64,000 bases of DNA, taken from a virus. Below are positions 13,282 to 22,042 of the stretch, one piece after another. Numbering within the stretch: position 1 is the stretch's first letter; each line of letters begins with the position of its first letter. The stretch covers positions 1-64,000 of IMG/VR virus record IMGVR_UViG_3300021197_001931. One strand, given 5' to 3'. A program made the translations under genes and the position numbers. Below the pieces are notes generated by a model. That model worked only from the letters and a program-made list of their open reading frames with translations, ran no database searches and had not been told where the DNA came from.

Positions 13282-14876
13282 TAGTTTTTGTGGCAGATGC
13301 ATTTGTTGAACATTTTAATGGGGGCGCAGAACTTACTACTGAAAGTATAATCTCTTCGTGCTTACTGCCAAACGTAAAGGTGTTGTCTCAACAAATTACA
13401 GTTGAGTTGTTAAAGCAAAATAAAAATCATTTTTTTGTATTTGGAAATTTTCAAAATTTAAAATTTGATTGTATTCTATATGCTATTAAAAATTTGAATT
13501 ACTCAGTGCTTGAGTACGATTATAAATATTGTAGTTTTAGATCACCTGGTAAGCATGCGGCTGCCGATGGAATCTGTGATTGCCACCAGACAAAAAGGGG
13601 AAAACTAATATCTTTATTTTTAAATTCTGCTAACAAGTTATGGTGGATGTCTAAAAATCAAAAAAATCAATATATTGAAAAATTCCCCTTTTTAGGGGGC
13701 AACGTATTAAGCTCTGTTTTCTCAGACGAGACCTTAGATTTTATCCAATCTTTAGATATTTCCAAGAAACAAGAAAAGTGGGTTATTTTAGATTCAAAAT
13801 CTTGGATAAAAGGCGTTGAAGATGCAGTTAATTATGCTAAAGAGAACGATCTAGAATATGAGCTTGTTTGGGGGATTAGTCACAAAGAGTTGCTTAGAAA
13901 GTTAGCCCGCTCAAGGGGACTTATCTTCTTTCCAAAAGCTGGGGACACATGCCCAAGGATGGTTATAGAGGCAAAATTATTGAATTGTGATTTAATTTTA
14001 AACGAGAATGTTCAACATGTGGGCGAATCATGGTTTGAAACTAGAGATTCTTGTTTTAACTATCTTAGGGAGAGGACTTCTTCTTTTTGGAATTCTCTAG
14101 AGGAGGAAATAGGCTGTCTCCCCTCAAGCGAGTTCCAGTCTGACCAAAAATATATTTTTATAATTCCCTTCTTTAATGCGGCACCATTTTTGACAAAGTG
14201 CATAACAAGCATAAAGAGACAGAGGCATACAAAATTTAAATGTATTTTAATTGATGACATGTCAACTGATAATTCTAATGAAATTATTGATGATCTGATC
14301 TCAGGTGACCCCAGGTTTATTTTGAAAAGAAATGCACAAAAAGGATATGCCTTAAAAAATATTTATCACTCCCTGTTGGATGAAGAAATAGATGATGAGG
14401 ACGTCGTTATACTTTTAGATGGGGATGACTGGTTATCGTCAAGCAAAACTTTAAATGCTTTGAACGAGGCGTACAACGAAGACTGCTTGGTCACCTATGG
14501 TAGCTATATTATGCACCCTCACGGAATCCTTGGCCCCGAGCCATCCAGGTACCCGAAAGAGGTTGTAGACAACAATCTTTATAGACAAGATAAATGGAGA
14601 GCTTCGCATTTGAGAACATTCAAATATCATGTTTGGAATAGAATTGATGTTGATGACCTAAAAGATAAAGATGGTAATTTCTACAGCGTTTCTTACGACC
14701 AAGCTATAATGCTTCCGTTGCTTGAGATGGCTTCTGATAGGGTAAAATATGTTAATTCTGTTTTACATGTGTATAATAAAGAGAACCCTCTCAATGTTGA
14801 CAAAATAAAGCAAAAGCTACAATATGACACCGCCCAAGAGATAAGAAAAAAGAAAAAATATGAGAGAATAAAATAA
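13278..14876 (+). CDS. Bifunctional glycosyltransferase (GT4-like plus GT2)
   Basis: A 532-residue protein in two parts. Residues 1-280 resemble a degenerate GT-B domain with FFPKAGDTCPRMVIEAKLL (about 215-235), close to the end of the GT4 EX7E region. From residue 291 a complete GT2 domain begins (IFIIPFFNAAPFLTKCITSI, then LIDDMSTDNS, then the metal-binding D-G-D-D-W at about 380). One protein could therefore add two sugars in turn. The GT2 domain ends with a basic helix (EIRKKKKYERIK). It overlaps the upstream gene by 4 bases. A gene fusion is the simplest reading; a frameshift is not indicated. Confidence 0.8.
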   Translation: MIVFVADAFVEHFNGGAELTTESIISSCLLPNVKVLSQQITVELLKQNKNHFFVFGNFQNLKFDCILYAIKNLNYSVLEYDYKYCSFRSPGKHAAADGICDCHQTKRGKLISLFLNSANKLWWMSKNQKNQYIEKFPFLGGNVLSSVFSDETLDFIQSLDISKKQEKWVILDSKSWIKGVEDAVNYAKENDLEYELVWGISHKELLRKLARSRGLIFFPKAGDTCPRMVIEAKLLNCDLILNENVQHVGESWFETRDSCFNYLRERTSSFWNSLEEEIGCLPSSEFQSDQKYIFIIPFFNAAPFLTKCITSIKRQRHTKFKCILIDDMSTDNSNEIIDDLISGDPRFILKRNAQKGYALKNIYHSLLDEEIDDEDVVILLDGDDWLSSSKTLNALNEAYNEDCLVTYGSYIMHPHGILGPEPSRYPKEVVDNNLYRQDKWRASHLRTFKYHVWNRIDVDDLKDKDGNFYSVSYDQAIMLPLLEMASDRVKYVNSVLHVYNKENPLNVDKIKQKLQYDTAQEIRKKKKYERIK

Positions 14877-14878
14877 AA

Positions 14879-15853
14879 ATGATTAGAAACAACAAACTTA
14901 TTAATATTCTAATGTGTTCTAGACCAGGAGGCGACCGTGGTCCTGGGCTAACTTATGGCCACCACGTAAAGGCTTTGAACGAAGATGAAAAAGGCAGGTT
15001 TTACGTCAATGAATTGTGGAAAATTTCTGATCAAAATGAAATTAACAATTATGATGTTTTTTGGTTTTATGCAAAGGGTTTTGACCCCAGAACGTATTTG
15101 TTTTTAAAAGAAAATTATCCACATAAAAAGTTTGTTTTTGGCCCAAACATCCTTCTAGATAAGCCGGATGTTGGAGCTGCTGATCCGTGGGATGAATGGT
15201 TCTTAGGCAATGTTGAGTTTGATTTATACATTGATCAGGTAGAGTATTATAACAATCATGTTAAGAAGTTTATAAGACCAGACCTTGTACACAAAGCAGA
15301 TTATCTTGATAAATGTGTGACATTTGATATAGATCCATCAATTATAGAAAACAAAACAATTAAATATGATTGCCTGGTGTACTCTAAAAAAAGAAGATAT
15401 GATGATAACTATGAACAGTTTCATGGTGGCCTTATTGGTCTTTTGAATGAAAATAATATATCTTTTGTAGAATTAACTTATGGAGATTATAAAAGACAAG
15501 AATATTTTGATGCCCTCTTGGAGTCAAGGTGCTGTATAAACTTGAGTCTTGATGAGTGCCCCGGCATAGCAACTTATGAATCTATGTTCATGAATACTCC
15601 AATTATTGGCTCTCCGCACAATACTCCAAGCATTTTTGACACTAATTTTTGGGTGCATGATACTGATAAAATGACTGATAAATATATCAAGAGGAAAGAA
15701 GACGCACATATAAAGTATTACGAAAAGATATCCTCTTTTCTCAGTGGAGAAATAGACCTTCGAATTAGCCCAAGGGAATATATATTAAAACACGCTGGGT
15801 ACAAAAGATATGTTAACGATGCACACAAATTAATGATAAAATACTGTCTCTAG
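14879..15853 (+). CDS. Putative GT4-like glycosyltransferase
   Basis: A 324-residue protein without an obvious full N-terminal Rossmann motif except ILMCSRPGGDRGPGLTYG (about 10-27), a Gly-rich loop. The C-terminal half has ECPGIATYE (E226, E234), an EX7E motif, followed by TPIIGSPHN. This fits a divergent, short GT4 enzyme. Cys are frequent around 219-229 (RCCINLSLDEC). It lies between two enzymes of the glycan block and has no overlap with them. Confidence 0.7.
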   Translation: MIRNNKLINILMCSRPGGDRGPGLTYGHHVKALNEDEKGRFYVNELWKISDQNEINNYDVFWFYAKGFDPRTYLFLKENYPHKKFVFGPNILLDKPDVGAADPWDEWFLGNVEFDLYIDQVEYYNNHVKKFIRPDLVHKADYLDKCVTFDIDPSIIENKTIKYDCLVYSKKRRYDDNYEQFHGGLIGLLNENNISFVELTYGDYKRQEYFDALLESRCCINLSLDECPGIATYESMFMNTPIIGSPHNTPSIFDTNFWVHDTDKMTDKYIKRKEDAHIKYYEKISSFLSGEIDLRISPREYILKHAGYKRYVNDAHKLMIKYCL

Positions 15854-15862
15854 GGAAATTAA

Positions 15863-16675
15863 ATGTTAGATAAAAAAACTTTTGAACAGAGAAAACAGGC
15901 CTTCGAAACTCTATTTCAAGAGAAAAAAAATGAGGGCAAATTTGATGATTGGGAGACTCAATTTTGGAATAGTCCCCATATTCGAGATAAGTCTTATGGT
16001 GTCTTATTTAATGAAAATATTAAAAGCCCTGTTAGGAACGCTGCAGCCTTGCTAATGATATCCATGATTGAAAAAATTTATCTTTTTGATTATGATGAAT
16101 ACTGCAAGATAAATGATGTTTTTGAAAAACTATTTTTGATGCCGTCAAATGTCCAACCTGAAAAGTACGAAATAATAAAAAAGTACCTAAATAAGGACAC
16201 TTTAATGTTTGAGTGGGGATCTGGGTATAGTACAATTCACTTTGCTAAAATTTGTAGATTTGTTTTTTCTGTTGAAAGCGATCCATTTTGGTTATCTAAG
16301 ATAAGTATGGTGTCCTCTATTCTCAACATTGACAATATTAGTATTGCAGGGTCTTTTATGCCACCCTATGGTCAGGGGCCCGAAAACACTACTTACCCCT
16401 CTGCAATAGAAGGCATATCACAAGCAACTGGCATTAAGTCTTTTGATGTTGTCTTAGTTGATGGAAGAATGAGGGAGAAGTGTTTAGAAAATGCCCTGCC
16501 TCTTTTACATGATGAATCGGTGGTTATCGTGGACGATTTTGATAGAGATTATCCAAAAGGCATCACCCAGAAGTATAGCAAAATTGTTAAAGATAATTAC
16601 GAAATAGTTGAAAGAACAGACTGCAGCACTGGCCTAGTTGTATTAAAAAAGATTGGAAATAAAAATGAGCTTTGA
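15863..16675 (+). CDS. Class I SAM-dependent methyltransferase
   Basis: A 270-residue protein with the glycine motif FEWGSGYSTIHFA (about 116-128), an acidic end of strand 2 (VFSVESDPFW), and the strand-4/5 signatures VVLVDGRMRE and VVIVDDFDR. These match Methyltransf_24-like class I enzymes that methylate sugars or small acceptors. The N-terminal 110 residues are a helical cap. The substrate is inferred to be a sugar because of the surrounding glycosyltransferases. The reading frame shares about 10 bases with the next gene. Confidence 0.75.
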   Translation: MLDKKTFEQRKQAFETLFQEKKNEGKFDDWETQFWNSPHIRDKSYGVLFNENIKSPVRNAAALLMISMIEKIYLFDYDEYCKINDVFEKLFLMPSNVQPEKYEIIKKYLNKDTLMFEWGSGYSTIHFAKICRFVFSVESDPFWLSKISMVSSILNIDNISIAGSFMPPYGQGPENTTYPSAIEGISQATGIKSFDVVLVDGRMREKCLENALPLLHDESVVIVDDFDRDYPKGITQKYSKIVKDNYEIVERTDCSTGLVVLKKIGNKNEL

Positions 16676-17522
16676 ATTTAAGGTGCCAAATTACGAAGAA
16701 ATAATTTCACAACAAAAGTCATATGAATGGTATCATTTCTTGTGTGAATATTACGATGTAACTCCAGACCAAGCTTTGGAGCTTGGAACCAGAAAATTTG
16801 GTAGAAAGCCAACCCTTCCCGGTTCAAAAACCTGCGATCCGGTTTCTGATATGACTTTTGAGGATATTTGGGAACTTCAAGAAAGAGAGACCCCAGAACA
16901 GATATTCCAGTTCTACAAAGACCAAGGTGCTTGGAGTACGTTTAGGCAAACTGTTAGACACTTAGAGCTTGCTGGCATGCACAGATCCGTGTTAAAAATA
17001 ATGGCTTCTCCTGGCATACACCTTTGCGAATACGGGTGTGGCGTTGCTCCTTTTTCAACGACTCTTCTTTTAAACTGTGGCGAAGATTTCAATATTGATA
17101 TCTCTATTTCTGATGTTGTGGAATCAGAACACCTGTATTTTGCCGAGTGGAAATTGAAAAAGATTATTAAAGAAAGGGGACTTAAAAATGTCAACCTTTA
17201 TGTGAAACCTGTCACAGCAAACAGTCTCCCCGAATATCACAAGCCAATTGATAGGTTTATAATATTCGAAGTTTTGGAACATGTTCTTAGTCCTGTAGAA
17301 ACAATCACCAATGTAGTTAATCAGATGAACCCTGGGGCACTGTATTTAGAAAATTTTGTTAAACTCAATATGGAAGAAATGGATGACCCTGGCCCAGACC
17401 TAAAATCTGCAACTTCCGAAAGGGCAAAGTATTATAATCTAATTGAGAGCAACTTTAATCTTTTAACTTCAAACTCTGATGATATAGATCCTAACGGTAC
17501 TAGGATATGGCTTAAAGGGTAA
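16665..17522 (+). CDS. Class I SAM-dependent methyltransferase
   Basis: A 285-residue protein. The SAM-binding loop CEYGCGVAPFS (about 121-131) and the FEVLEHVLSP motif (about 202-211) are typical of the Methyltransf_23/12 group that acts on small molecules and sugars. The extra N-terminal region of 100 residues holds a helical domain. ATG at 16665 is preferred over an in-frame TTG four codons upstream because it limits overlap with the previous gene. Its likely job is O- or N-methylation of a glycan residue. Confidence 0.75.
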   Translation: MSFEFKVPNYEEIISQQKSYEWYHFLCEYYDVTPDQALELGTRKFGRKPTLPGSKTCDPVSDMTFEDIWELQERETPEQIFQFYKDQGAWSTFRQTVRHLELAGMHRSVLKIMASPGIHLCEYGCGVAPFSTTLLLNCGEDFNIDISISDVVESEHLYFAEWKLKKIIKERGLKNVNLYVKPVTANSLPEYHKPIDRFIIFEVLEHVLSPVETITNVVNQMNPGALYLENFVKLNMEEMDDPGPDLKSATSERAKYYNLIESNFNLLTSNSDDIDPNGTRIWLKG

Positions 17523-17535
17523 GGGTAGTAAAATT

Positions 17536-18315
17536 ATGAGCAGTTACGATTGGACACATTATGCGTTTGGGGATGATTTAGTTAAAGATCGGTATCAACA
17601 ATTTTATGATAATTGGGAGGTATTAATTCAAAATGACCAAGAGTTAGCCCAGTTCTCGAAAGAGGTTGGAGAGATAAAGGACACCGTGGTTCCAGATAAT
17701 TATATGGAACTTTGGAATAAAATAAATTTACCAATTCAAGTACAGAAAGCCAATAATTATCGCCTCACCGAAGAGCATGCACTAAAATGCTTTGAGGGCT
17801 TACATAAAAGAGCTTTTTACTTAGTGAAGGTTGCAAAGTTTTTTAATGCGAAAAATATACTAGAGGTTGGCACTTCTCAAGGGTGGCAATATTTCTCATT
17901 TGCCGAGTATGCAAAAGGTGTCAAGGGCCACGTTTGGAGCTGTGATATAAGAGACGTTAGACATCAAGAATCAATCGAAAAATACGACAACAACACTACT
18001 TTTCATTATGGACGAAGTGAAACTTTGAAAGATATAGTTGGTGACAATAAGATAGATATGTTTTATATTGATGGCGCTCATGACAAGCTTTCTGTTTTAA
18101 GAGATGTTTATAATTTACAAGATGTGCAGGCAGATGAGTGTGTTTGGGTTTTTGATGATTTTGATCATCGATTTGGATGCTTTGATGACATAGAAAAACT
18201 TTGCACATATTACAATAGATGTAAAGTTTATAATGTTGGGGAGGCTGCGAGTGGAAACCCAAGCCACCAAGCAATAATATTTGGTAAAATTGATATAAGA
18301 ACAGATAATAGGTAG
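17536..18315 (+). CDS. Class I SAM-dependent methyltransferase
   Basis: A 259-residue protein with NILEVGTSQGWQYFSFA (about 107-123), the SAM-binding loop, VWSCDIRD, then MFYIDGAHDKLSVLRD and VWVFDDFDHRFG. The IDGxH signature is typical of the Methyltransf_24 family, as in cephalosporin hydroxylase-like and glycan methyltransferases. Two further class I methyltransferases precede it directly, so the glycan could be methylated at several positions. A short spacer separates it from the following GT9 gene. Confidence 0.78.
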   Translation: MSSYDWTHYAFGDDLVKDRYQQFYDNWEVLIQNDQELAQFSKEVGEIKDTVVPDNYMELWNKINLPIQVQKANNYRLTEEHALKCFEGLHKRAFYLVKVAKFFNAKNILEVGTSQGWQYFSFAEYAKGVKGHVWSCDIRDVRHQESIEKYDNNTTFHYGRSETLKDIVGDNKIDMFYIDGAHDKLSVLRDVYNLQDVQADECVWVFDDFDHRFGCFDDIEKLCTYYNRCKVYNVGEAASGNPSHQAIIFGKIDIRTDNR

Positions 18316-18319
18316 CACA

Positions 18320-19165
18320 ATGGGATTAGGTGGATATTTAACTTGGACTGCTGTTGCAAGAGAGCTAGTTAAAAACAATAAAGCAAAAAAACTATTTCCA
18401 TCTGAAGTGCATGGGAATAAATATAAGGAAGTGAAGAGCCCAATATGGCTTAATAATCCATACTTGTCTACAGACAGACAAGAGCTTATAGAAAAGCAAG
18501 CCGCAGTCTTGCCTTTAAATAATCGAGAAATAAGTTATTGTAAATATGATGACGCTGTAAGGTGCGTTCAACGAGCCGATAAGCACTGCATTGAACAAAT
18601 GTGTGATTTCTATGGATTAAAAGATCCAGAAATAAAATGTGATTTATTTTTTTCTGACGAAGAACACAGAGATGTAGACAAAATAATCTCAGGCCTTAGT
18701 GAGAGGTTTATAACAATTGAACCACATTCAAAGAAATCATATACTCCAAATAAAGAATATTCTTTTGAAAAGTGGCAGAAAATAGTCAACGTGCTTTCAA
18801 AAGAGATACAAATTGTCCAGGTCGGCAACAAGGATATGCCAATTTTAGAAAATGTTGTTAATATGGTGGGATCAACTACCTTTAGGGAGTGTGCTGGAGT
18901 GATTGGAAGATCCGAATTGTTCCTAAGCACTGAGGGAGGTTTAGCTCATGCCAGCACAGCAGTGAATACAACAGCATTAATAGTTATGACAGGATACCAG
19001 TCTCCAGTTCTCTGGTCATACCCACAGAATATAAACGTTTATATAGGCAACCATGGCCCCTGTGGGTTTAAGATACTTTGCAAAGAATGCGTTCAAGATA
19101 TACACATGCACGATGAAAGCGAAATAGCTGAAAAAGCTATGGAATTTTTAAGGGGTTTGGAATGA
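18320..19165 (+). CDS. GT9 (heptosyltransferase-like) glycosyltransferase
   Basis: A 281-residue GT-B enzyme. The N-terminus MGLGGYLTWTAVARELVKN and the C-terminal LSTEGGLAHASTAVNTTALIV, equivalent to the D/EGGxxHxA signature, match the GT9 family (ADP-heptose:LPS heptosyltransferases). It should transfer a heptose from an ADP-activated donor in the cytoplasm. It is followed at once (4-base overlap) by genes for an HldE-type nucleotidyltransferase and kinase, which strongly supports a heptose role. It is shorter than typical WaaC/WaaF proteins (about 330). Confidence 0.8.
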   Translation: MGLGGYLTWTAVARELVKNNKAKKLFPSEVHGNKYKEVKSPIWLNNPYLSTDRQELIEKQAAVLPLNNREISYCKYDDAVRCVQRADKHCIEQMCDFYGLKDPEIKCDLFFSDEEHRDVDKIISGLSERFITIEPHSKKSYTPNKEYSFEKWQKIVNVLSKEIQIVQVGNKDMPILENVVNMVGSTTFRECAGVIGRSELFLSTEGGLAHASTAVNTTALIVMTGYQSPVLWSYPQNINVYIGNHGPCGFKILCKECVQDIHMHDESEIAEKAMEFLRGLE

Positions 19166-20040
19166 ACAAAAAGCCAGTAGTCCTCGCTTCTGACCACAAT
19201 GGTATCAGCCTTAAAAAAAGTCTTTCTACTTTTTTAAAACAAAAGGGTTATATTTGTTTAGATATTGGGCCATTTGATCATTCTAAAAAGGTAGACTATG
19301 TTGACTATGCAAACCAACTTTGCCAAATTATAGCTAATGGTGACGCTGATCGAGGAATTTTAATTTGTGGCACCGGAGTTGGAATGAGCATCGCTGCTAA
19401 TAGGTTTTCCGAGATTAGGGCGGCTTTGGTTCATAATGTTCTTACTGCTCCAAAATGTAGAGAGCACAATAATTCTAATGTTTTGTGCTTAGGATCTTGG
19501 GTAACCTCCGAAGCGGAGAGTGAAGAAATTCTTAGCCTATGGATGGATACGCCGTTTGGTGAAGGTCGCCATGTAAAAAGAATTGAAAAAATTTCCAAAA
19601 AGGGTGAGGATGAAATTGTTTTTGCAAATGGAGTTTTTGATATTCTTCATACTGGTCACCTTGAGCTTTTGCGATTTGCTAAAAGCTTGGGAGGTAAGCT
19701 TGTAGTTGGGATTAACTCAGACCGAGCAGTAAAGGCCCTCAAGGGGCCAACACGTCCCATAAATAACGAGAGTGATAGAAAGAAAATGCTAGAATCAATA
19801 GACTGCGTTGATGAAGTTGTTGTTTTTGATGATACAGACACCAAGTCTGTAATTGCCTCTGTGTGTCCTGATGTGCTTGTAAAAGGCGGGGAGTGGACTG
19901 CCGACCAAGTAAGGATCCGAGATGAGGTTCCTGGTAATATAAATATAAAAATCTACCCTCTTGTGGCCGATTATTCCACTACAAATGTTCTAAAAAAAAT
20001 AAAGACTATCGATGGGTGGCAGAAAAGTGGAAATTCTTAA
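19162..20040 (+). CDS. Fusion: RpiB-like isomerase plus HldE-type nucleotidyltransferase
   Basis: A 292-residue two-domain protein. Residues 1-145 are RpiB/LacAB-like: ASDHNGISLKK, catalytic Cys69 in ILICGTGVGMSIAAN and CREHNNSNVLCLG. Residues about 150-292 are an HldE C-terminal-type nucleotidyltransferase: FANGVFDILHTGHLELL with the HxGH motif, VGINSDRAVKALKGP, and LVKGGEW. In Gram-negative heptose synthesis the isomerase step is normally GmhA (a SIS fold) and this transferase makes ADP-heptose. Here an RpiB-type isomerase seems fused to it. Whether the isomerase acts on sedoheptulose 7-phosphate or a pentose phosphate is unknown. The next gene begins 29 bases before this one ends. Confidence 0.85.
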   Translation: MNKKPVVLASDHNGISLKKSLSTFLKQKGYICLDIGPFDHSKKVDYVDYANQLCQIIANGDADRGILICGTGVGMSIAANRFSEIRAALVHNVLTAPKCREHNNSNVLCLGSWVTSEAESEEILSLWMDTPFGEGRHVKRIEKISKKGEDEIVFANGVFDILHTGHLELLRFAKSLGGKLVVGINSDRAVKALKGPTRPINNESDRKKMLESIDCVDEVVVFDDTDTKSVIASVCPDVLVKGGEWTADQVRIRDEVPGNINIKIYPLVADYSTTNVLKKIKTIDGWQKSGNS

Positions 20041-20968
20041 TAAAATATCTCAAAAACGAGTTTTGGTATTGGGCGATACCATTTTAGATAAAACGGTTAA
20101 ATGCCAAACAATAGGGCTTTCATTGGAATCTCCTACCCTGAAAACCAAAGAGGTGGGGAGGGAGATCGCACTTGGAGGCGCTGCCAATGTAGTCAAAAAT
20201 TTGTTGGCGTTAGGGTGTGAATGCACTTTCCTAACGGTTTTAGGTAATGATGAGTATCTTAAATATTATGAAGATTGGAAGTCCAAATCGTTACGATTGC
20301 GCCCCCTGATTACAAAAAGGCAAAATGTAGTAAAGAGCAGATATTGGGTAGAGCGCGGAAATGTAAGTTATAAATACTTGCAAATAAACAGGGGTGATAA
20401 AGATAAATTAAAAAAAAATGAATTTAAAAAATTGTATTCCATTTATGAAGAATGTATAAAAAATGTAGACGCCATTGTCTTAGTTGACTATAATAATGGC
20501 ATATTTTTAGATTCACAATATATAGAAAATCTTATTATTGCGGCTAAAAAGGTGGGAGTTCCAACCGTCTCTAGTTCTCAAATTTCAGATGGATGTAATC
20601 GATATCCTTACTTTAAAAACTCAACGTATATTTGCATGAACCAAGCTGAGGCTTCCTCTAATTTAAGAAATTTTTCTCCGAGTGATGATACAATAATACA
20701 ACTTGTCTCTATTTTAAATTCCAATGTTTGTGTAACTCTGGGAGACAAAGGGTCCATTTTTAGTGATGGTGTGGATATTTTTCGTGAACCACCAAGTAAA
20801 GTAAATGTGATGGATCCATGTGGCGCTGGTGATTCGTTTTTGGCCGCATTCTCTGCTTGCTTGGGGGACAATAATCTTAAATTTTGTAATAAATGGGCAT
20901 CACTTGCCACAACAAAGCTTGGGACAACATGTCCACAAGTGGAGGATCTAAATGAGCCATTCTGTTAA
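20012..20968 (+). CDS. HldE-type PfkB sugar kinase (heptose 7-phosphate kinase-like)
   Basis: A 318-residue PfkB/ribokinase-fold protein. ALGGAANVVKNLLALGC (about 51-67) is the substrate-binding Gly motif, and DPCGAGDSFLAAF (about 269-281) is PfkB signature 2 with the catalytic Asp. The order LVLGDTILDKTVKC at the N-terminus matches the RfaE domain I of HldE, which makes heptose 1,7-bisphosphate. It encodes the kinase half that is normally joined to the nucleotidyltransferase in HldE; in this phage the halves are split, with the second half fused to an isomerase upstream. ATG 20012 and GTG 20027 are both possible starts. Confidence 0.85.
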   Translation: MGGRKVEILNKISQKRVLVLGDTILDKTVKCQTIGLSLESPTLKTKEVGREIALGGAANVVKNLLALGCECTFLTVLGNDEYLKYYEDWKSKSLRLRPLITKRQNVVKSRYWVERGNVSYKYLQINRGDKDKLKKNEFKKLYSIYEECIKNVDAIVLVDYNNGIFLDSQYIENLIIAAKKVGVPTVSSSQISDGCNRYPYFKNSTYICMNQAEASSNLRNFSPSDDTIIQLVSILNSNVCVTLGDKGSIFSDGVDIFREPPSKVNVMDPCGAGDSFLAAFSACLGDNNLKFCNKWASLATTKLGTTCPQVEDLNEPFC

Positions 20969-21638
20969 AAAGATGGTCCTAGAGGCAAATCAGTGGATTG
21001 TGTCTACAGGACTTGTATCATTAACTTGGGGAAATGTAAGCGCATTATCTACAGATAGGCAAAGAGTAATTATCAAGCCTTCTGGTATTGATTTAAAAAC
21101 TGCTACTCCCGAAGACATGTCTGAGTTAAGCCTCTCCGAGAATTATATTTCTGGAAAAAAGCCATCAGTAGATACGCCAACTCACGTTTGTTTGTATCAT
21201 AATTTTAAAAACATTGGGTCCGTTGTACACACTCATTCAAAGTATGCTACAATATGGGCTCAAGCCTATAAAAATATTCCATGCTTTGGAACAACACATG
21301 CAGATTATTTTGATGGGTCAGTACCTTGCATAAGGCCACCAACACCTAAAAAAGTTAAAGATAATTATGAGACTTACACCGGATATTGTATAGTGGAATA
21401 CTTCGAGGACAAAAAGATAGACCCGTTAAGAGTGCCGGGTGCATTAATAGGAGGCCACGGTGTTTTTTGTTGGGGCGAAACTGTTGAAAAAGCTCTGGAA
21501 AATGCTTTTGTTTTAGAAAAGGTTGCAGAGATGGCGTATCACACTAGGCTGCTAGGGCATAAGCGATCTTTGCCAAAATATATTTTACGGAAACATTTTG
21601 ATAGAAAACACGGAGATAAAAAATATTATGGCCAATGA
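20952..21638 (+). CDS. araD: Class II aldolase / L-ribulose-5-phosphate 4-epimerase-like
   Basis: A 228-residue AraD-type enzyme. The zinc ligands H93 and H95 (VVHTHSKYATIWAQA) and H169 (GGHGVFCWG), the SVDTPTH motif, TTHADYF and the ending KHFDRKHGDKKYYGQ are typical of L-ribulose-5-phosphate 4-epimerase, which links L-ribulose 5-phosphate and D-xylulose 5-phosphate. In a glycan cluster it may instead act on another phosphosugar, and the surrounding RpiB, transaldolase and kinase suggest sugar-phosphate interconversion feeding heptose. The overlap with the kinase gene is 17 bases. Confidence 0.82.
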   Translation: MSHSVKKMVLEANQWIVSTGLVSLTWGNVSALSTDRQRVIIKPSGIDLKTATPEDMSELSLSENYISGKKPSVDTPTHVCLYHNFKNIGSVVHTHSKYATIWAQAYKNIPCFGTTHADYFDGSVPCIRPPTPKKVKDNYETYTGYCIVEYFEDKKIDPLRVPGALIGGHGVFCWGETVEKALENAFVLEKVAEMAYHTRLLGHKRSLPKYILRKHFDRKHGDKKYYGQ

Positions 21639-22038
21639 GGCAAAGTACGGTCGCCAAGAACTTCCTCCGGTGAGCGGGGTAATCAAGGATATCGATAAAT
21701 ATTGGGGCAATATAAAAACTCTTTTTGAAAATGATCAGTATACTGTGAAGAGGATTTATATGCGCGCTGGTACACAGAGTAGCATGGAGTACCATGTTAA
21801 CAAACAAGAAGCATATTACATAGAAACAGGTCGCCTTAAGGTTGGAACTCGAATTGGTAGGGCAAAAAATACCTCATTGATCTTAAACGAGGGAGATGTA
21901 TTCCACATTCCAGTAGGTTTTATGCATATGAGGATAGCCTTAGAAGACACAACAATCATTGAATTTTCTACACTAGATGATGATGCAGACTCTCATATTG
22001 TGGAAGATGGAAAAACATATAAACACATAGAGGAATAA
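21628..22038 (+). CDS. Cupin-fold sugar-phosphate isomerase-like protein
   Basis: A 136-residue single cupin domain. WGNIKTLFENDQYTVKRIYM followed by SSMEYHVNKQEAYYIETGRL is the first cupin motif (H and E ligands) and EGDVFHIPVGFMHMR the second, as in the C-terminal domain of type II mannose-6-phosphate isomerases. It might isomerise a sugar phosphate or bind a nucleotide sugar. The ATG at 21628 overlaps the AraD stop by 11 bases; an upstream in-frame ATG would lengthen the overlap. Its reaction is not certain. Confidence 0.7.
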   Translation: MANEAKYGRQELPPVSGVIKDIDKYWGNIKTLFENDQYTVKRIYMRAGTQSSMEYHVNKQEAYYIETGRLKVGTRIGRAKNTSLILNEGDVFHIPVGFMHMRIALEDTTIIEFSTLDDDADSHIVEDGKTYKHIEE

Positions 22039-22042
22039 TATA

